From: Atrina japonica
Lineage: Eukaryota > Mollusca > Bivalvia > Pterioida > Pinnidae
Assembly (NCBI GenBank): GCA_030159075.1
Contig: BROG01000043.1
Location: 1,126,001-1,190,000, forward strand
Direction: 5' to 3'
Length of the DNA: 64,000 bases
Below, in pieces: positions 13,450 through 26,082 of this stretch. Below the pieces are notes generated by a model. That model saw nothing but the letters and a program-made list of their open reading frames with translations, ran no database searches and was not told the origin of the DNA. Position 1 is the first letter of the stretch. Each line of letters starts with the position of its first letter. The translations under genes were made by a program, and so were the position numbers.

Positions 13450-14910
13450 AGGAATTATGACTAGATACATACAGTCCTGGGATATAACTTCAAATCAATT
13501 GATTGTAAAAATCTAATAGAAATAATCTTAACAAAGAAAATGAGCACTCGAATGAACCAATATGATTTACACATGATACAAAATGGCTACATACTTTTCA
13601 ATGACACATTTCAAATTGTTAAAGCCAATGAAAATTAGAGAAAATCTATCACCTCAAAATTGAAAAAAAAAACAAATTAACAACAAATAAAACATTAATT
13701 TTGGCATTTATCTAATAAATTTCAATAATATTTTACTTTTATTAATTAGCTAACATCTTCCTTTTAAAGACAGATATTAATTCCACAAAAAGAAGAAGCA
13801 AACATTTACCTCAGATATACCTGTTCTAATATATAATAAATGCATATGTCTATGATCAGTACAGCTCCAGAATCTTCAAATTAACAAACGCTTTCAACAA
13901 AATTAAAATTCCTCCCGAAAAAAAAACCCAGAAAAATGTTCTTGTGTATAGAAATTGGTTTCATAGCATACTCTCTCTTTGTGTTTCATTTTCTTGTTTA
14001 AATGCAACACTCTAATTCATCACTTATTACTGGACTACACTGGTCAACTGCCCTGACAGAGGCAATGACAAGTTTTGTCACAAGGATTCAGAAATCACAA
14101 TTACAAGATATTATTCAGTATAGAAGGTTTTTTCACATACTGCCTTGTTACCACATCAATTTCTGGTGATCTTAATCCTTTCTTAAGGGGAAGTGATGAT
14201 TTTATCAGAAAATTATCCAGAGAACTAATATAAACTTTGCACTGAATAATGAGTATGATACTATCACAATCCATTTCATTTCTAATAAATGTTTACATCT
14301 GAATTGTAAGCTAACCCTAAAGTGAGTTTGATGAGTCTGTCCATGCCTTTTAGAAAATACAACAACTTTCACCTCATTCTGCTAGGTTTCACCTTCCATT
14401 AAAATGCAATTGATTGATGCAACCAAACACTCGTAGGTACATACAAAGATAAGTAAATATGGTAGAAATGTGAATAATCTAACAAAGCGAACCTTGAAAG
14501 ATGACATCCATTCTGAATCTCAAAATCTGCCATATATAATTGCCTGTTAGTTGTCAATATCTACTTATGATGGTATTTTCTTATATTGCCAAAGTTATCT
14601 AGTCATTACTAGAATAACTATGATGTACCCATTGTGAAATATTTACTGGCTTTCATGGTTATTTGGTCAACTGTACAGTGGTAAAATTTTACCCCTTTGT
14701 TAAATGATCTACTTTTTATAGTTATTTAGTCAACTATGACTGTCAGTATCTATCTACCTATTGTAAATATTTCTCCACCTACCAGGGTAACTGATTACAC
14801 TACAACCATCAGTATATACACACTGTGTCAATATTTCCTGTAGCCAAAGTTATTCAGGTGACTTAATTATCAACCCCCTTTTTTTGTTCTCATTTCTCCA
14901 GTTTCCAAAG
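13450..14910. other. 3' flank or probable 3' UTR of the SOCS-box gene
   Basis: AT-rich and non-coding. It lies immediately downstream, on the minus strand, of the stop codon at 14,911. I could not fix a poly(A) site from the sequence, so the UTR end is unresolved. Confidence 0.4.
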
Positions 14911-16010
14911 TTAAGCAAATTCTGGTTGATGTTGCAAAAATTGTATCATTCTGGTTGGCAGCGGTAGTTTGGGTATAACATCTGGTTGAAATACTTGCAA
15001 GATACGAATTCTGCAACGGTTTTGTAAATTTCCAGCAGACGGTAGTTTATAGATTTGCAGGTGGTCAACGGGGGTTTCCATATCGTTCAATACAATTGCC
15101 ATACGACTGCCACAGTTGGAAAAGACTGGCATATAGTTTACTGGACATGAATGCATCCCACATGTGTATCTACTGTACTGGATACAATGTAGAGTCTGAA
15201 CACTATCTGCATTAAATATATAAATACTAACATCTATCGGTTGGTAACGCCTGGTCTTTTTCTCCCGACAGTGACATCCACTGGTAACCATGACAGAGAA
15301 TATCAAGTGGCCATCTTTAGAATAAAATAAATCTTTCAGTGTTGGGTGAAGACTGCTTCGTGTGTCATCTACTCTGGGGTTGGTAACAAGAACTTCCCAA
15401 GTATGTGTCATAATCAAACTTAGACTGTTGTCCTCTCCCTTCACAAAACTTGTTGCTGCCATTCTAGAGGAGCTGAATCTTGGATCAAAGGCAAAAAGGC
15501 TATGATGAAAAGGCAAGGTAATCTCCTCGGCCATTTCTCTGGACTTAAGTTTGTATAACTGGAAAACAAAAGCACTATTACTACCAGATTTGATACTTGG
15601 GATTTTAATTAGGCAAAGAGAACCATCTGGACTTATCTCACCTCTTAAAGCTTCATTTACAAACTCTACACTTTGTTTACCAAAAACTCCAAGGAACTTA
15701 TTAACCCCCAGATCTATGATACCGAACTGTGTCATCATGTTTCGTACTAGGTGTAGTATAACTATTTGATCCTGAAAGCATAAAACACTTTTCACATGGA
15801 AATTTTGTATGCTGGATAACTGAGCTGGGATGTGGTTGTACTCAAAATGTTCAGCCATTTTTGTAAATTTGTTCCTTCTTCTGAAGCTGAATACAGAGCT
15901 GGATTTATTGATGTTGATTATTCCTTGCCGACTTGTACAAAATGTTGGACTACAGTCTTTGAATACTATTCCACTACAGGTCATCGTTGTCTCTGAAAAT
16001 CCTGCAGCTT
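14911..16010 (-). CDS. 3'-terminal exon of a SOCS-box protein (probable Cul5-Elongin B/C substrate receptor)
   Basis: The open frame runs from a splice acceptor at about 16,011 (a T-rich tract then ATTTTTACAG) to TAA at 14,911-14,913. The first in-frame ATG is at 15,984, but the frame stays open eight codons further, back to the acceptor. This is therefore more likely an internal start of a last exon than the true N-terminus. Numbered from that Met (357 residues), residues 320-350 form a SOCS box: L320-x3-C324-x3-I328 matches the BC-box that binds Elongin C, and LPLP at 340-343 matches the Cul5-box. Such boxes recruit Cullin-5 ubiquitin ligases. Residues about 45-315 contain short hydrophobic strands, several followed by 'SPDG', 'DPRF' or 'SKDG'-like turns, suggesting a beta-propeller substrate domain. 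That part is inference, and I do not recognise the exact family. There is no signal peptide or membrane segment, so a cytosolic or nuclear site is likely. Upstream exons were not located. Confidence 0.85.
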
Positions 16011-18433
16011 CTGTAAAAATAAAAAAAATGTCGTAGATGAATTAATCTGTATGCTAAAAAAAATCTAAAATAAAATATTTGACGATGCAGCCAGACACAT
16101 AAAGATCAAATATCTTTCTTTTTGTTAAAAAATTAACAGAATACTGTATTGATGTACTGTTTGATTAAATAAAATATTGAATTAAATCCAAGATACTTTT
16201 TTTTCTCATTTTTTATTTTCTGAAAATGCACCTAGCCATGATGGGAAGACTTTGTTTAAGGTTTGAATTAAAATAGAAATGTGTCACTGCAAACCTTTGA
16301 AATGCAAAGCATATCAGAAAAGATTTGTATGATCGACACAAAATATACTTTTATCTTGATATCCAAGACGAAATGAACAATATATTAAACCACATTGTAG
16401 GCTGTTCATTTCATTAAGGAAGTTATAACTCAGTATTTTTGACACATTAGAATATGAATGAATTAAAAGAAAAACAATCTCATTCATAGTGTCAACATGA
16501 AAACCTCCATTTTGATAATGAAATAAAGAATATGCTTAGACATGATTAAAAACCTCCTTATAATGCCCCTCATTCATTTGTCACCTCACTTTACACCACA
16601 AATTTTGAATGTCCACTTTCCCCTATAATGTCACTTAAGGTTACCCTCCACCTGTCGCCAGATTTTTGGGTGTGTGCTTGATCTGGTGTGAATGTGAACT
16701 AGAGTCTATCAGATGTAAATCCTTTAACAACCAGAATTTAAGTGTTTATATTGGCAAAATATTGTGCCATGTCATCTACAGTAAAGTAATTTACAACCAA
16801 TGATACTGTTGGGCTAGGCTATATTAACGCTGATGTGAAACAGAGGTAATCTGGCCGTCTGTGGTAAATATACAATCATCAATTTTTAGGTGGCGTTTAC
16901 AGCCATTTACAAGTTTCTGATAGCTAAGTTTGTCCTATTTTCAAAACAATTCAATTAATTTTTTCACCCTTAAGAGACTGGTCTAAATCACTGATTTACA
17001 GAAGAGTCCATTGTTCTTCAGGTCTAGATGGGTTAAGTATTGCTCCAGCATTGCTGAAAATGTATGTGCATTGTTTCTATACATTTTGTTAAGTTTTAGC
17101 AGCTAGCGGTAGGTTCGCTTTTTATCACAAAGTGCAGTTTTTTTGTAAAAAGATGTTTAAGGTTATTTATGATGGTTACATGGTTGATACGTAACAGTCA
17201 CACTTCACAGAGAACCAAGTAAAGCAAATAATTACATGTTGTGTACCACATCTATCTGATCATACTAACAAATTTAGTTTTCCTTTCTTTTCTACTTTAC
17301 AAGAATAATAAACTCCCATTTGCTTATTAGTCAGAAGGAAAATGCATTTACAAAATTACCAAAAACAACAGTGCATAGTATGAAACGGTTGTTTCATCGC
17401 AAGAAAAATTTGCTTGAGATTCAAACATGAAACAAAAGATGAGCTTGTAATTTGGAAAGTCAAGATTTTGTTATGCACTCCACTTTCACACGCAAATCTT
17501 TTTTTTTTTTTTTGCCTATTAAAGGCTGTAATGTTGATTGTTCTGTTCTCGGTCATGTTTTATGTTACGTAATTATCAGGAATTGTTTTTTCTCCTACAG
17601 TCAAGCCTCTCTTGTAACAAAAACCGACATTGAGTGTTACGTGAAGAAAAGTATTCAACTTATTAAACGATCTTCTGTCAAGATTCTTTAATAATATCCA
17701 CTTCCCAACATAAAAAGCTTTCCAAATTTAGAAGTATATTAGCTTCTCTATATCAGGGCAATTAACTGCATCAAATAAGCATGCAATCAATGTTGACAAG
17801 TATATTTATAGAGGAGATAAACTCTGACAACTACATACATCTGCCATCAGATATTGTCTTTGAGAAACGCAGATATCGACTAAAAACGATATAAACTTTC
17901 CAATACAACCAACATAGAAAGGAACAACATGACCGATTGAGTTTATTGTCATCCAGATTACTTAAATCAGTAATTCCTATCGGCCTAGGAAATATGGAAC
18001 AGAGCACTTAAAACCACAATACTCTTGATAACTGTCCTATCAAAGCTGACTCATATCAGCGACAGATTTGTCTAGACATTTTGGTAGTCTAAATCAATGA
18101 CTAAGATATCTTCTCTGTAAAGTTTTAGTATCACTCGACTTAAGTTGAGCTAAGAGCTTTCATATGTTTTTTTTCTTTTACATTTTCAAAGCCTTAATCC
18201 ATGCAGGCAACACAGCCGATTTTTAAACAGTGATGCTCCAAATATGATAGAAGATTACATTAGGAAAACATTAAGAATGCACAGTTGTTCTTACTGCAGT
18301 GTCTGATTATATCGATTCTTAAGAACAATTTAGATCTAAGTACTCCATTTGTTCAAGCTTATATGCAATATTTAGATTTAGTTCTGGGATACTAACCTAA
18401 GTGAAATGTATGATCACAGTGAGAGTATGCTGA
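16011..18433. other. Probable intron or upstream region of the SOCS-box gene
   Basis: On the minus strand, the sequence above the acceptor at 16,011 should be intron. It is AT-rich. I found no exon with matching phase and a good donor site. Other ORFs here are short and unsupported. Confidence 0.45.
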
Positions 18434-18970
18434 CTATAAAGATAACACCAAATTTTGGAGCTTTTTGGAGCCCCTACAAGTACTAGTCCCTTTCCATTCA
18501 CAAATGATATGCAGCTTCTGATAGAGGTAGTTCTTGACAAATTGTCTAAAAGTTGACAAAAAATAATATTTTATGATTAAATAGCTGTGACATTGAAACT
18601 TCGTCACAATGTCATTTTGATAAATTCTTACAACTTTCTCACATCTTTGTATACAGAACATGAATCAGTTTTGGATTAATAAATAATTTGCATAAACATG
18701 CACTCTATGTTTTTTGAAACATATGCTAATGACTTTTAATGGACATATTTTTTTCATGTTCAATCTTTGTAGATTTTGCCAATAGCAATTATACATACCA
18801 AAGAAAAAAATTCGATCACTGGTTCATTTGTAGATTTTTTAAAGATGTCCCCAAGTTTTTGTTCTTTTAAAGTCCCAGTGGGTCATAGTTTTATGTGGAT
18901 TAACAAGGGGTAGTTTTGGTACATTGATTCTTGGGAAAACAAAGTATATCTAAAAATTATCAACGGCAAT
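18434..18970. repeat. Dispersed repeat, second copy of the 10.85-11.43 kb segment
   Basis: Shared blocks occur in the same order: 'tagtccctttccattcac', 'gacattgaaac', 'catctttgtatacag', 'aatcagttttgg' and 'gattcttgg'. They match the segment at 10,860-11,430 with roughly a quarter to a third of bases changed. This copy lacks the GGTCACCTGAGC-type ends. Confidence 0.65.
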
Positions 18971-20402
18971 GCAAAATTGACACTGCAAGATGACATACAA
19001 GAGATGATGGAGCCTTTGAAATGTTAAGTAAGGGTATTGTTCTCTAAAAGCAAAATCATGTGCAACTAAACTACAGTGAAAAATTGTTTGGCAAACACCC
19101 TGATGGTGTGTCCTATCAGATAAAGCAATCCTGACACTAACAAATCCAAAACACCTGTATAGTTATGATACTCCAGATTCCACTGGTCAGAAATATTGAA
19201 ACAAATTTCTATCAGTTAAATCATGCAGATTAATGTTGACAAGACAGACCACAAAATAACATGGGAGTGATCATTCAGGTTAGGGTTAGGACAGATACAA
19301 AACCTCCTTTTTGTTCTCAATGAATTTCATTTTTAAGACTTCATTATTGCTATCATAACCTACAGGTTACGGTAATTCCTTTTAGTGTAACCTGTCAATG
19401 GGTTACAACAATTTCTGTTATTTTCAGGCATGCAAGACCATGGCCTAACAATACATACAGGGTAACTGGAGTATTACTCTAGTCTTTAAATATCTATACA
19501 ATATCAGCTATAACGCTAAAATCTGACTGGCTAATAAGGTAAACCCTTTTCACCCTACAGACTATTATAGACTGTTAAAAACAAAAAGAAAAATAAGAAT
19601 ATTCTAACACTCAATAACATTCTTAATTTTTATGAACATGGGCCAAGTAGAGACACAATGATTTGCAAGTGTATCTCAATCCCAGTCAGACATTTCTATT
19701 CCAATATACATAAAAGGAGATGAAAGATAATAGCCTAGACATGACCATTTGGCTCAGGGAAGTATGGAATATTTCATTTATATTTCAATGTGTCCATTTC
19801 ATCTTAGCTCCATTAGTCTCATATTTCGTAGTCATTTAGTATTAAAACAGCCAGCTGTCACAAACATATATGTATTTACCATCAGGCTTCATTTAAGAAG
19901 CATCTGTACAGATTTACATATCATGTATTTGTGATTTAAGAGATTATGTGACAGATAATGCAGAGAAACTAATGATTAAGTAACCAAGATACATCTACAT
20001 CAATTTTCATTCAAATAAACATGAAATGACATCTCATCAACATATTCTCTTTTTGTGTAAAATCATACAGAATGCTTGATGCTTGAGCTAAAGGGTAAGA
20101 TCAAATTCTGGTGATATATTGATAGAAACATGTTCTAACATTTATGCCAAATTAATCATTATATACCTATGGGCACTGTAGATCTAATGTGAAGTACATT
20201 TTGGACTATTTTTATATACACATTTTGTTTAATTCCACATCAATTTTACTTAAACATTTGTACATGTTCACCCCATCCGATACTGAAATGTGGTCTCTCA
20301 AGACGGGTGGTTTTTTGTGATAGTGGTCTCTTAAGACAGCTTCTATGGTACATTATCATCTATTGGTAAAGTGTCAAAAAGTTAATCAGTACAACAATCT
20401 TC
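18971..20402. other. AT-rich non-coding sequence with a repeat fragment
   Basis: No gene is seen. At about 20,283-20,350 there is a fragment of the 'gtggtctctcaagac' repeat that recurs near 33.9 kb and 62.75 kb. Confidence 0.45.
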
Positions 20403-20633
20403 TGTCAATTCTGTGACGGGTCTTTAGAACAAAATCTATGCCTTCTGTGACACAGAAGATTTAAAATTGACAAATATTGTATGCCCTTTCCATAGCGAGG
20501 GTGTGTCAATACCATAGCGAGGGTATGTCAATTCTGTGACGGTTCTTTAGAACACAATCTATGCCTTCTGTAACACAGGAGATTTGAAATTGACAAATAT
20601 TGTATACCCTTACCATAGTGTGGGTACATACCT
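20403..20633. repeat. Tandem duplication, two ~110-bp units
   Basis: Two copies start with CAATTCTGTGACGG (about 20,406 and 20,529). They share 'tctttagaaca.aatctatgc' and 'attgacaaatattgta', with a few substitutions and one extra ~20-bp 'ccatagcgagggt' insert between them. Confidence 0.85.
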
Positions 20634-21636
20634 TATCAAAAGAAAATTGCTGAAATGTTTGAATGAAACCTGTTGAACGGTTCCAAAAAGATTATGTCAC
20701 ATAACAAATATACAGGAACAAATCATAATAGGTCATGTGACTCAGATGATCCCAAGACAAAATATATCAGAGTAATCAAATATTACAAAGTTCAACTTTC
20801 ATCAACATTTTAGATCACCCTTATAAACCTGACCTCAATATACCTTCTAAACCATAGTACTAAAAACAGAAAAAAAAAAAAAATAAGGTCATTTTTCAAA
20901 ATATACTATAATAATTATGTATCTGAAGCATGGGGTGTGCTTACAGTCATATGACATATATACCATCCAAGTTTAATTAATTTCTTAACAGTAGAAGCAG
21001 GCAAACTTGACCTCAATCAGTCTTCTTACTTGGACACCAACATTGGGGCCATAGCATTAGCTTCATGGAGGTGAGCTTATGAGCAATTGCAGTTTAAGAA
21101 CCTTTTATACGTAATGGAAAATTATGATATAGTGATCATGTAATTCATAATAATATCAATACATATGTTTTAAACAGCATAGTAAATGATGATTAGGACA
21201 TCGTTTATCTTCTGGATAAACAACAAACAAACATTAATACAAAGACATAACCTAAACTGATACTTAATTATTATTTTGTCATGCTGTATCATTCATTCAA
21301 ATATTGTAAAAACTTGTGTGAATATTATTCAGCCATGCAAAAATGACTGATGTCGTAGATTTTATTACATTTCGTATGTTCACATTTTTTACTGAATTCA
21401 TCAAAAACCTACAATCCTTTGTACTTGCTGAAACTATCTAATATTTTTGTTTATTCATTTGACTTTTGATTGACAAACTTGCAAAAATAAGTATAATTAT
21501 TATACTCCAGGAAAGAATATCCTTTGATGTGTAAATGAGGTGTGTCAAATGACAAAATAGGTATGATATCCATCACACAGTGTCATGTGTTACTATATTC
21601 TATATTATACATGTACATGTATTAGGCTGATATGAA
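20634..21636. other. AT-rich non-coding sequence
   Basis: No gene, RNA or clear repeat is seen. Confidence 0.5.
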
Positions 21637-21735
21637 GGGGGCCAATGTGACTGAGTGGTTAGGGCATCATGATATAAACCATGAAATCTCCCATCTTTTG
21701 TCAGCCCAGGTTCAATACCTGCTAGAACCTTAGCT
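21637..21735 (+). mobile_element. tRNA(Ser/Leu)-like SINE head
   Basis: The box-A-like TGACTGAGTGG is followed by TTAGGGC, and the box-B-like GGTTCAATACC lies about 45 bp later, a spacing that suits a long variable arm. The interbox sequence (GCATCATGAT, AAACCATGAA, CTTTTG) closely resembles that of the minus-strand element at 25.9-26.1 kb. The two are therefore copies of one tRNA-derived family. Confidence 0.6.
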
Positions 21736-21985
21736 GATGACACATTTCCAGTAATCTCTTCCTGGGTACATTGTTACCAGGTTCTCTGTTCCACCATTAA
21801 CTCATAAACCCCTAAACAATGGATTCTTCTGTAAAGCAAGTATTTAGACCAGCCCATAAGTGTCTTTACGGATGAATGAATTAAAAATTGATTGCCATCA
21901 TAAAACTGACTAAGTACATGCAGCTGTGCAAATGACACAAGATATGCCCTTCCGTCAGCCACAGTAAATTGTGACATTAAAGCTG

Positions 21986-22302
21986 AGAAGGAAGATGATT
22001 GTTTGTTTGTTTGTTTATTGTTGTTTAACGTCCCACTCGAGAATATTTCACTCATATGGAGACGTCACCAAATGCCGGTGAAGGGCTTCAAATTTTGGCC
22101 TATGCTCGGCACTTACGGCCATGGAGCAGTAGGGTTCTTTAACGTGCCAACACCTACTCTGACACGGGACCTCCAGCTTTTACTGTCTCATCCGAAAGAC
22201 AGGAAACCAACCTGTCGTCGGCGGGACTCGAACTCACAACCTCACGATCCAGAGTCGAGCGCGCTACCAACTGAGCCAGGCCGGCTCTAAGAAGGAAGAT
22301 GA
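21986..22302 (-). mobile_element. Full-length tRNA-derived SINE with 13-bp target-site duplication
   Basis: Both sides carry the direct repeat AGAAGGAAGATGA (21,986-21,998 and 22,290-22,302). On the minus strand the element (22,289 down to 21,999) starts with a tRNA-like head: box A TGGCTCAGTTGG and box B GAGTTCGAGTCC. A body follows, containing GGCACGTTAAAGAACCC and GCCCTTCACCGGCATTTGG, and it ends in an AATAAACAAACAAACAA tail. The intact duplication suggests a fairly recent insertion. The layout fits SINEs widespread in gastropods and bivalves. The plus-strand ORF across it is not a gene. Confidence 0.9.
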
Positions 22303-22741
22303 AAAGCTTTGAACTTTGAATAAAAAATCTGTTGAAAAAATGCTTTGAAACTTTCCCACTTCATCTCTCCACACAGCAGACATATTTGTAGTTGTTTCAC
22401 TGGGAAATCAAGTCCCACAACAGGTATAAAAAAGGATTTGTTACATTGGTCATCATTGTATATCTGTACTCGCAATGTCAAATATGTAAAGTCCCAGATG
22501 CAGAATAAAACTTGAGGCAAAGATGTTTATTTTTGTCGAGAAGTACAGGTTAGACTTAAGAGTCTGTGAGTTTTATTCAGCCTCATTTTTTTCAACACAT
22601 CTTTTTAATTCAAAGTTCAGAAGCTTTTTATCTTCCTAGCTCATGCTTTAAGGATCTTTATTTTGGAGTGAGGAATATGACTCCTTAACCAGTCAAGGTA
22701 AAATGAACTACATGTATCTAGCAAACATGATATTTTGTCAG
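22303..22741. other. Non-coding sequence
   Basis: No supported gene. Short ORFs on the minus strand show no domain. Confidence 0.5.
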
Positions 22742-23330
22742 GCATGTCAAATTTTTATTAAATTTTTATCAATTAAAAGTTTCATAATTCTATTACAACA
22801 AAAGTCAAAATCTTAAGATTCCTAGTCTCATACAGACAAACATTGTGTAAATAAATTCGTAAGGATTTGTGAAAGCAAACATGACTATTGTAACACATGT
22901 CAAATTTTTATCAAATTTTAGCATATAGTCTGATATATGGTACCTGTAATGGCAAAAGTGAAAATCATGATAATAAAAAAGCACCTATAAAAAATGTTCT
23001 TCATGGAACCAAACATTGTGTAAAATTTTGTAATGATTTGTGAAAAACAAAACTTATTATGAAACATGTCAAATTTTCATCAAATCTTAACAAATAAAGT
23101 CCCATAACTCTGCAATGACAATAGTCAATATTTTAAAATTCCAAAGACACCTAGCCTTCATAAAATCCATGTATTGTTGACAAGTTTCCCTAAGAATTGG
23201 TGAAAGCAGACTTGACATTTTGTCAAACATGTAACTCCATAAGAACAAAAGTGAAAATTGTAAGTATAAAAAAGGACCTAGACTCAAGAACAATAACTTA
23301 TAGTCAAACATGTATAATTCTTAAAATAAA
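22742..23330. repeat. Diverged ~160-bp tandem units
   Basis: Units begin with ACATGTCAAATTTTTATCAA variants near 22,742, 22,897, 23,065 and 23,226. They share 'gtgaaagcaaacatgac' and 'aacattgtgtaaa' blocks. This array runs directly into the GGTGACCTTATAAG array. Confidence 0.7.
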
Positions 23331-23334
23331 GTAT

Positions 23335-23695
23335 GATGGGTCCTTGGAGTGACTCAGGTAAGCTTATAAGAAATAGGTCATCAGGTGACCTTATAAGAAA
23401 TAGGTGATCAATGATTCAGGTGATCTTATGAAAAATATGTCATATGAGTGACTGAGGTGACCTTATAAGAAATAGGTCATATAAGTGACCGAGGTGACCT
23501 TATAAGAAATAGGTCATATAAGAGACTCAGGTGACCTTATAAGAAATATGACATCTGAGTCACTCAGGTGACCTTATGAAAAATAGGTCATCTGAGTCAC
23601 TCAGGTGACCTTATGAAAAATAGGTCACCCAAGGGACTCAGGTGACCCTACAAGCAATAGGTCATTTGAGTGACTTGGGTGACCTTATTGGAAAT
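23335..23695. repeat. Short-period array of CTCAGGTGACCTTATAAG units
   Basis: About ten copies of an 'actcaggtgaccttataagaa' unit alternate with 'ataggtcat', with spacing of about 30-45 bp. The CTCAGGTGACC core equals the terminal motif of the composite element at 10-11.5 kb, so the two are probably related. Confidence 0.8.
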
Positions 23696-23882
23696 CTAGC
23701 AAACAAGAAACCTCTAAAGGCAGAATGACCAAATCTCAAAGCAATACATCAGAAAATTTAATTGCAAGGTTACATGTTAAGGTCAAGGTAATAAATTAAA
23801 GTCAAAGCCAACTAATGGTATTATGTACTATCAACATGTGAAGTTATGTCATACTTTAAAAGGTATTTAAATACAACAGCTA

Positions 23883-24003
23883 AACAGAATTATTAACAAG
23901 TAGACAGACAGACAGAATTGTTAACAAGTAGACAGATAGACAGAATTGTTAACAAGTAGACAGATAGACAGAATTGTTAATAAGTAGACAGACAGACAGA
24001 CAT
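23883..24003. repeat. ~28-bp tandem repeat with GACA microsatellite
   Basis: Four units of 'acagaattgttaacaagtag' are joined by GACAGACAGACA or GACAGATAGACA. Confidence 0.9.
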
Positions 24004-24172
24004 TCTTAAGTCATAGACCAGTATTTGTTTTGCAATCTGGCCATAAATATAATGTAAACAAGACAAACCAAAAGTGTTGTCAATTAAAATTCTGTAGTGT
24101 AACATCCTTGATCTGCTATGGGTTAATTCATTGTGAAGTTTGACTTGACCAAAAAGCTATTAGCAATCAGCA

Positions 24173-25017
24173 ACAAGGACAAACAGATGTATCTAAAAGT
24201 TTACAGCAACATTTACATACAAACAGATGTATCTAAAAGTTTACAGCAACATTTACATACAAACAGATGTATCTAAAAGTTTACAGCAACATTTACATAC
24301 AAACAGATGTATCTAAAAGTTTACAGCAACATTAACATACACACAAGGACAAACAGATTCATCTAAAAGTTTACAGCAACATTTACATACACACAAGGAC
24401 AAACAGATGTATCTAAAAGTTTACAGCAACATTTACATACAAACAGATGTATCTAAAAGTTTACAGCAACATTTACATACACACAAGGACAAACAGATTC
24501 ATCTAAAAGTTTACAGCAACATTTACATACACACAAGGACAAACAGATTCATCTAAAAGTTTACAGCAACATTAACATACACACAAGGACAAACAGATGT
24601 ATCTAAAAGTTTACAGCAACATTTACATACACACAAGGACAAACAGATTCATCTAAAAGTTTACAGCAACATTAACATACACACAAGGACAAACAGATTC
24701 ATCTAAAAGATTACAGCAACATTTACATACACACAAGGACAAACAGATGTATCTAAATGTTTACAGCAACATTTACATACACACAAGGACAAACAGATGT
24801 ATCTAAAAGTTTACAGCAACATTTACATACACACAAGGACAAACAGATTCATCTAAAAGTTTACAGCAACATTTACATACACACAAGGACAAACAGATGT
24901 ATCTAAAAGTTTACAGCAACATTTACATACACACAAGGACAAACAGATGTATCAAAAAGTTTACAGCAACATTTACATACACACAAGGACAAACAGATTC
25001 ATCTAAAAGTTTACATT
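24173..25017. repeat. 18-unit minisatellite with 40-bp and 50-bp unit forms
   Basis: Eighteen units start with AAACAGAT at 24,181, 24,221, 24,261, 24,301, 24,351 and so on to 24,991. Short units are 40 bp. Long units carry an extra ACACAAGGAC (10 bp). A second independent marker, GATGTATC (11 units) versus GATTCATC (7 units), varies along the array. The length and base variants are partly shuffled, as expected from unequal exchange or gene conversion. Confidence 0.97.
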
Positions 25018-25864
25018 CACATACTTTAAAATCATAATTTTTCATTGAGGAATTAATTTTGTTAATTTCATGGTTAACCAAAAAAAAAAATTAAAATAAC
25101 TCTTTATGACAAAATCTTTTATTTGAATGATTGCCAATAGGATATTACAAAATCAATGAAAATCAATGTATTCATTTTTTAAGGGGAAAAAACACGAAAA
25201 AATAAATGAAAGTCTACAGTGTGGTTGATGAATGAAAAATGATGAAGAAAAAAATACAGAACAATGTACATGTTCCTGGGATAAAGATGTCAGATGAAAT
25301 ATCTTTCAGTAACCAGTTGATCAATTTACACATCTAATTCACTTGTTCGACAGTTTGAAAACAATCTATATGATCCCCATCAACTCCTATAGAGAATTAC
25401 TGTCAACCAAACTACTCTAATTACAATACTCACTTGGGACTGTATCAGCCATGCTATAAACACTTCTTGGAAATGTGCTGTAATATTACTTAATTATACA
25501 ATAGAATCTGACAGATTGATCCAATCAAATGACATCGTTTATCCTTGCCAGGATGCTGTTTATAAGCTACAGGTTGGCAACATCAAATTCAGAAACTGCT
25601 AAAGCTCACAAATTTTTTCTTTCAGATTTTGAGATGAAAACTTCAAATTAATCATGCTGCAGCTGGATATTGTTGTATAATATCTGCATATTTTGGGAAA
25701 TAGTTACTGCTACTCTAAAGAAAATATTCAAAATTGATTGAGCAAATATTCAAACTTTCAGTATCACACTCAAAGTTATTCTTCATTTTTTAAGGGAAAA
25801 TCATATTTGTAACTCAATATTTCCATATTTGTTTTTATTTTTGCTTTTGCCACACTAAACCATT
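25018..25864. other. Non-coding sequence with a poly(A)-bearing dispersed segment
   Basis: The segment around 25,060-25,210 ('catggttaacca' then an A-run) resembles 40,960-41,110 ('gtgggtaacca' then an A-run). This suggests an old dispersed repeat. No gene is seen. Confidence 0.4.
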
Positions 25865-26082
25865 TTCAGTTATATGGTGGCAGCTAGTTTTTATGGTGGA
25901 GGAGAGAACCAGATTACAATGTATCCAGTGGGAGACCACCGGTCTTCCAGAAGTATACTAGCAAACATTCTCACAAAAATCAGCTTAGGTTCCAGTGGGA
26001 CTAGAAGCTGCATTTATCAAAAGTGAGAGACTTCATGGTTTAAATCAAGATGCTTTAACCACTTGGCCATGGAGGCCCCTCC
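25865..26082 (-). mobile_element. tRNA(Ser/Leu)-like SINE, second copy
   Basis: Read on the minus strand, the head carries TGGCCAAGTGGTTAAAGC, a good box A. It then has GCATCTTGAT, AAACCATGAA and CTTTTG, matching the plus-strand element at 21.64 kb. A ~130-bp body follows. Box B is degenerate. An A-run on the plus strand lies just outside the 5' end. Confidence 0.6.

Noticed and set aside
22003..22290. 95-codon plus-strand ORF
   Set aside because: It is the antisense of a SINE with clear target-site duplications.
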